DNA from: Colimorpha sp045591485
GTDB taxonomy: Bacteria; Bacteroidota; Bacteroidia; Bacteroidales; P3
Assembly (NCBI GenBank): GCA_045591485.1
Contig: JAZNSV010000179.1
Coordinates: 1 to 8,134 of the forward strand
Direction of reading: 5' to 3'
DNA: 8,134 nt
Shown: one piece after another, positions 6,060 through 8,134 of the stretch
How the letters are laid out: the number at the start of each line of letters is the position of its first letter
Position numbering within the stretch: position 1 is the first letter of the stretch
Notes under the pieces: generated by a model
What the model saw: the letters and a program-made list of their open reading frames with translations, nothing else
Told to the model about the DNA's origin: nothing
Database searches by the model: none
Position numbers and translations under genes: made by a program

Positions 6060-6090
6060 TAAAAGTAATTCTTTCACGTTACACAACAAA
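6060..6090 (-). promoter_or_regulatory. Candidate Bacteroidota promoter for the minus-strand operon
   Basis: On the minus strand TTTG (6090-6087) is followed after exactly 19 bp by TACTTTTA (6067-6060), a 7-of-8 match to the Bacteroidota -7 element TAnnTTTG. It would start transcription near 6053, about 40 bases before the ATG at 6011. A perfect inverted repeat CGTTAA-A-TTAACG (6013-6025) lies in the leader just before the start codon. AT-richness makes chance matches possible. Confidence 0.45.
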
Positions 6091-6101
6091 AAAACATAAT
6101 T

Positions 6102-6308
6102 ATGGCAACGCTGACAATACAATACGACGGACGTAACAAGACCGCCCGCAGCATCGTGGAGATGCTTCGATCGCTTGACATATTCCACGTCGTCGAGACC
6201 CCGGCTCGCAAGAGCGGCATAGAACTGGCTATGGAGGACAAGGCTGCCGGACGTGTGACCACTTGGGACAGCCCGCAGCAGATGTTCGACACACTGATGG
6301 CTCAATGA
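6102..6308 (+). CDS. Small antitoxin-like hypothetical protein
   Basis: This 68-residue protein resembles the small Bacteroidota proteins often found beside RelE/YoeB-type toxins. An N-terminal strand with an (M)xTLTIQYDGRN pattern leads into a helix (TARSIVEMLRSL, 14-25). A C-terminal tail (about 35-68) includes LAMEDKAAGRVTTWDSPQQMFDTL, where the AxEDxxxGRVTxxDS pattern is common in such antitoxins. The resemblance is from memory and moderate. No toxin gene follows directly: a strong terminator lies 15 bp downstream, and the next genes form a separate toxin-antitoxin pair. It may therefore be an orphan antitoxin or a free-standing regulator. The start ATG is preceded by an A-rich, Shine-Dalgarno-free leader. 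It is divergent from the operon that starts at 6011. Confidence 0.7.
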   Translation: MATLTIQYDGRNKTARSIVEMLRSLDIFHVVETPARKSGIELAMEDKAAGRVTTWDSPQQMFDTLMAQ

Positions 6309-6323
6309 AGATATCCCATATTA

Positions 6324-6358
6324 GCCTCCGACGGTCATTCCGCCGGAGGCTTTTTTTT
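6324..6358 (+). terminator. Intrinsic terminator after the antitoxin-like gene
   Basis: A GC-rich hairpin (GCCTCCG-A-CGG paired with CCG-C-CGGAGGC, one A-C mismatch, loop TCATT) is followed directly by eight T residues. It separates the 6102-6308 gene from the next promoter. Confidence 0.93.
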
Positions 6359-6365
6359 GTTACCA

Positions 6366-6413
6366 GAAAATAAATTTTGCCACCTCGCAGAATTGTCGTA
6401 TCTTTGCAGTCGA
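6366..6413 (+). repeat. 48-bp direct repeat carrying a promoter, copy 1
   Basis: Positions 6366-6413 are identical to 6965-7012 over 48 bp. The identity includes the promoter boxes and the sequence between them. It begins eight bases after the preceding terminator T-run. Confidence 0.97.
6376..6406 (+). promoter_or_regulatory. Bacteroidota promoter of the toxin-antitoxin operon
   Basis: TTTG (6376-6379), a 19-bp spacer and TATCTTTG (6399-6406) match the Bacteroidota -33/-7 consensus perfectly. Transcription should start near 6411-6413. This rules out translation from the ATG-like start at 6377 and points to 6428 (or 6419) as the antitoxin start. Confidence 0.92.
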
Positions 6414-6427
6414 AAATAATGGCCATT

Positions 6428-6589
6428 ATGGAAACCGCTTACGCACCATCACGCGCACACACAAGACCTTTGCCTAAAGGCCAACGTCATGAAACCGACA
6501 AGGAGGCATCCTCCACCCCCAAGGAACGGCTGCATACCGTAGAGGAGTTTGTCGAAAAGTTGGAACAGGCTGTGCTTGAAAGAATATGA
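6428..6589 (+). CDS. Putative type II antitoxin
   Basis: The proposed 53-residue protein lies directly upstream of a ParE/RelE-type toxin and overlaps its start by 4 bp (ATGA). This is the usual antitoxin-toxin order, and antitoxin identity rests mainly on that context. The first half is polar and Pro/Thr/Lys-rich, without a clear DNA-binding motif. The C-terminal third (TVEEFVEKLEQAVLERI) is an amphipathic helix of the kind that wraps a toxin. The open frame extends upstream to 6377, but the promoter occupies 6376-6406, so the start must be downstream. ATG 6428 leaves a leader of about 15 bases, while ATG 6419 would be nearly leaderless. Repression of its own promoter would be typical of the class but cannot be shown here. 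Confidence 0.75.
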   Translation: METAYAPSRAHTRPLPKGQRHETDKEASSTPKERLHTVEEFVEKLEQAVLERI

Positions 6590-6894
6590 AAGAGTACAAG
6601 GTAAGAATCCTTGACACGGTTTTTGCCGACATCGACGACATTGCCGACTTTATCGTCAGCGTCAGCACCCTTGAACATGCTGCCAAGTATGCCCGCGAAC
6701 TAGGTGCGGAAATCATGACCCTGCGCTATCTTGCCGACTTCATTCCGGAAAGTCGCTATCGTTCCGTCCGCCATTATCATCCCCACGCCAAGCAATTGCG
6801 CACACATAACAAACAGCTGAACATCATCTTCCACATCGAGGGCGACTACGTCATTGTGGACAAAATCCTCGCCTCGAAAATGATTATCAACTGA
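6586..6894 (+). CDS. RelE/ParE-family toxin
   Basis: The 102-residue product has the layout of the ParE/RelE toxin superfamily. It shows a first strand YKVRILDTVFADIDDIADFI (4-23), a two-helix hairpin (23-50), the segment FIPESRYRSVRHYHPHAKQLRTHNKQLNIIFHIEGDYVIVDKILASKM (52-99) with the family's strand pattern (N-x-x-I-I-F-x-I, then Y-V-I-V-D-K-I-L), and a basic C-terminal end. In this superfamily ParE members poison DNA gyrase and RelE members cleave ribosome-bound mRNA; the sequence does not clearly decide between the two. It is translationally coupled to the antitoxin by the ATGA overlap and ends 26 bp before an intrinsic terminator. Together they form a compact cassette bounded by the 48-bp repeats. 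Confidence 0.87.
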   Translation: MKEYKVRILDTVFADIDDIADFIVSVSTLEHAAKYARELGAEIMTLRYLADFIPESRYRSVRHYHPHAKQLRTHNKQLNIIFHIEGDYVIVDKILASKMIIN

Positions 6895-6919
6895 AAATCC
6901 CATAATAACAAAAGATACC

Positions 6920-6951
6920 AAGCGACTCCCACAAGAGCCGCTTTCTTTTTT
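6920..6951 (+). terminator. Intrinsic terminator of the toxin-antitoxin operon
   Basis: The stem AAGCG-A-CTC pairs with GAG-C-CGCTT (one A-C mismatch, loop CCACAA) and is followed by TCTTTTTT. As at the upstream site, a copy of the 48-bp promoter repeat follows within about 14 bp. Confidence 0.85.
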
Positions 6952-6964
6952 ATCACCCTCTGCG

Positions 6965-7012
6965 GAAAATAAATTTTGCCACCTCGCAGAATTGTCGTAT
7001 CTTTGCAGTCGA
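6965..7012 (+). repeat. 48-bp direct repeat carrying a promoter, copy 2
   Basis: This copy is identical to 6366-6413, at an offset of 599 bp. The two copies bracket the toxin-antitoxin cassette with its terminator. Confidence 0.97.
6975..7005 (+). promoter_or_regulatory. Bacteroidota promoter reading into a gene-free structured region
   Basis: TTTG (6975-6978), a 19-bp spacer and TATCTTTG (6998-7005) give a perfect consensus promoter, with a start expected near 7010-7012. No ORF longer than seven codons follows on this strand for more than 300 bp, so the transcript is a candidate non-coding RNA or a long leader of the gene at 7347. Confidence 0.9.
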
Positions 7013-7107
7013 TTTAACTGAGTATAAACGAATATAAATGCCAATGAAGCATAGCGCATAATTTAGTATGCACATCATAGAATAGAAAATAGCGAAGTAG
7101 CTAATCT

Positions 7108-7231
7108 GGTGTTTACGAAACTTGGACACTTTCGGAATTATCCCCAGACCAAAGCGACGACGTTCCCGCATAAGCGTGGACTTGTACGTTGTAATTGGGG
7201 ATAATAGGTAGTCCAAGACCTCGTAAACACC
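7108..7231 (+). ncRNA. Candidate structured RNA element (long imperfect hairpin)
   Basis: A single rod-like fold of 124 nt can be drawn by eye. The outer stem pairs 7108-7118 with 7221-7231 (11 bp, perfect, GGTGTTTACGA/TCGTAAACACC). The second stem pairs 7121-7127 with 7211-7217 (7 bp). An asymmetric internal loop follows (7128-7136 against 7206-7210), then a third stem 7137-7145 with 7197-7205 (9 bp, ATTATCCCC/GGGGATAAT), a fourth 7157-7163 with 7186-7192 (7 bp, one G-U), and an apical hairpin 7164-7180 with an ATAA loop. A consensus promoter about 100 bp upstream would transcribe it. Another inverted repeat follows (7230-7239 with 7271-7280). It may be a small RNA, possibly 6S-like in outline, a leader of the 7347 gene, or a DNA element such as a MITE. 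I do not recognise the family. Confidence 0.6.
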
Positions 7232-7346
7232 GATGAAGACTTAAAAGTTCCACGCTCTTTTTATGTGCATTCTTCATCGGAACTTCGATAACATGTTATT
7301 AAATCAAAACCGACGGGTCGATGGTATATAACCGACAAATTTTGAA
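7232..7346 (+). promoter_or_regulatory. Upstream region of the secreted-protein gene with inverted repeats
   Basis: This AT-rich stretch contains the 10-bp inverted repeat CCGATGAAGA/TCTTCATCGG (7230-7239 and 7271-7280) and a perfect 12-bp palindrome ATAACATGTTAT (7288-7299) about 48 bp before the ATG. The palindrome could be a regulator operator. No clear consensus promoter is seen close to the start codon. Confidence 0.4.
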
Positions 7347-7727
7347 ATGAAGAAAATCCTAGGAGTCATTTTGTCACTTGCAGCAGTAGTGATGCTCTCC
7401 AGTTTTGTTATTGCGCACAATGGAAACAATTCCACGACGTTCAAACAAGAAACACTAAGTGTTAATGACGATGGGTGGGAGTATTATACAACTGTTACTG
7501 CATATGCATATGAAAAAAAATCAGGAGAATGGGTTTACACAAGAGTTGAACGCAAAAACTTAGAAGTTCAAAGAAGAATGTCTTGTGGGGAAAGAGAATT
7601 CCGTATTAAGTATCTTCAATATGGGCAACCAAGATGGTTCACTGTTTCAAAATCGTCACCAGTAGATGGCTATTCATATTGTTTTTATGAATCTCAAAAT
7701 AATTGGGCGATGTGTTTTAATATGTGA
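7347..7727 (+). CDS. Small secreted protein, unknown function
   Basis: The 126-residue product starts with a clear Sec signal peptide: MKK, a hydrophobic core at about residues 4-22, and a likely cleavage after Ala23 (VIA-HNG). No lipobox cysteine is present, so it should be released to the periplasm or outside rather than lipidated. The mature part (about 103 residues) is rich in Tyr, Trp and charged residues. Its alternating pattern suggests a beta-rich fold (GWEYYTTVTAYAYEKKSGEWVYTRVERK, 43-70), and it has three cysteines (Cys80, Cys112, Cys123). I recognise no family. Base composition is clearly more AT-rich than in the genes before 6900, consistent with acquired DNA. The ATG at 7347 is preceded by an AT-rich leader without a Shine-Dalgarno sequence, and a strong terminator follows 19 bp after the stop, so it is a single-gene unit. 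Confidence 0.8.
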   Translation: MKKILGVILSLAAVVMLSSFVIAHNGNNSTTFKQETLSVNDDGWEYYTTVTAYAYEKKSGEWVYTRVERKNLEVQRRMSCGEREFRIKYLQYGQPRWFTVSKSSPVDGYSYCFYESQNNWAMCFNM

Positions 7728-7745
7728 AAACATATTGATACATGT

Positions 7746-7778
7746 AAGGCAGAGCTTCTTAAGTTCTGCCTTTTTTTT
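7746..7778 (+). terminator. Intrinsic terminator of the secreted-protein gene
   Basis: A 12-bp stem (AAGGCAGA-GCTT paired with AAGT-TCTGCCTT, including one G-T pair) with a CTT triloop is followed by a continuous T-run to 7778. Confidence 0.95.
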
Positions 7779-7982
7779 CAACGGAGCCCAGCGTGCGCGG
7801 AGGGAGGGTTGTACAGCGATAACATTCTAAACAGAGATTGTCTGGATGTCCGATGGCTTGCGGAGGTAAGAAACGAATTTAAAACTGAGCTGTCGTGGGT
7901 GATTTTATTCTCCGATTATTTGTAGGGAGAATATTGCGGATGGGAACGGGGTCTCCGAGTTTTTTTTCGTGTCCACATAGCC

Positions 7983-8134
7983 GTCGCAAGGCCCAATCAG
8001 TTTTGGAAACGGCTAAAATGAGTGTCGCAAGGCCCAAACGATTTTGAAAACGGCCAAAATGAGTGTCGCAAGGCCCAAACGATTTTGAAAATGGCAAAAA
8101 TGAGTCATTACAACGCCATGCAGTTTTAGAAATG
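7983..8134. repeat. 41-bp tandem repeat (minisatellite), running off the window
   Basis: Units lie at 7983-8023, 8024-8064 and 8065-8105, followed by a diverged, truncated fourth unit from 8106. Each full unit begins GTCGCAAGGCCCAA and ends AAAATGAGT. The second and third units differ at only two positions, and the first is more diverged. The middle of the unit is nearly palindromic (GGCC, CGATTTTGAAAACG, GGCC), so each could form a small hairpin. There is no spacer variation, so this is not a CRISPR array. The 41-bp period does not preserve a reading frame, which argues against coding. The stretch 7779-7982 before it holds no gene that I can support. Confidence 0.9.

Noticed and set aside
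6377..6427. Upstream extension of the antitoxin to a start at 6377
   Set aside because: The promoter boxes at 6376-6406 place the transcription start after this codon, so it cannot be on the main transcript.
7038..7061. Seven-codon ORF in the leader of the structured RNA
   Set aside because: Too short to support as a leader peptide: no run of regulatory codons and no evidence of translation.
6953..7216. Minus-strand ORF of 87 residues
   Set aside because: It covers the plus-strand promoter repeat and most of the hairpin element, starts inside an inverted-repeat arm and shows no recognisable domain.
7108..7231. Retron ncRNA
   Set aside because: End-pairing and hairpins are suggestive, but no reverse transcriptase is encoded in the window and the downstream gene is a small secreted protein with its own terminator.
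7108..7231. Integron attC site
   Set aside because: The outer stem lacks the conserved core (GTTRRRY / RYYYAAC) needed for integrase recognition, and no integrase is seen.
7879..8097. Minus-strand ORF of 72 residues
   Set aside because: It runs across the 41-bp tandem repeat, whose period is not a multiple of 3, and has no family-like features or start context.
7983..8134. CRISPR array
   Set aside because: The 41-bp units are contiguous and similar along their full length, with no unique spacers and no cas genes in view.

Overview
The window looks like a chromosomal segment of a Bacteroidales bacterium, probably Prevotellaceae-like. The evidence is the Bacteroidota-type promoter (TTTG, 19 bp, TATCTTTG) present in two copies, AT-rich leaders without Shine-Dalgarno sequences, and genes whose closest relatives, from memory of the families, are Bacteroidales proteins: the RsmI-like SAM methyltransferase, the four-helix-bundle 'suffix' protein, a DUF2156 protein, and an rRNA pseudouridine synthase with a long basic N-terminus. 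All family calls come from reading the translations; no database search was run.

Layout. Positions 135-1709 (+) hold the RsmI-like methyltransferase and a four-helix-bundle suffix protein with a one-base frameshift near its 3' end. Positions 6011-1800 (-) hold a tightly packed run of six genes: a helical-repeat hypothetical protein, the pseudouridine synthase, a three-helix membrane protein, a DUF1905 protein, a DUF2156 acyltransferase-like protein and a GNAT acetyltransferase. Several of these genes overlap by 4-26 bp. Positions 6102-6894 (+) hold an antitoxin-like small ORF, then a terminator, then a ParE/RelE-type toxin-antitoxin pair with its own promoter. Positions 6895-8134 are more AT-rich and accessory in character: a second exact copy of the 48-bp promoter segment, a long foldable RNA-like element, a small secreted protein with a strong terminator, and a 41-bp minisatellite running off the window.

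The most unusual feature is a set of palindromic arrays of short (8-9 or 23 bp) degenerate units. Three lie in frame inside conserved genes (methyltransferase, GNAT, DUF2156) and add about 30-40 residues each. Two of these share a 36-bp core encoding NALMRECVSADA in the same reading frame. Three more arrays lie between genes and touch stop codons, and two of those, made of the same unit, bracket the four-helix-bundle gene. This arrangement suggests a dispersed palindromic repeat family tolerated inside proteins, possibly linked to the four-helix-bundle protein. That link is inference.

A second independent signal is the 599-bp unit formed by the two 48-bp promoter repeats and the toxin-antitoxin cassette between them. 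The downstream promoter copy points at a structured, apparently non-coding region at 7108-7231.
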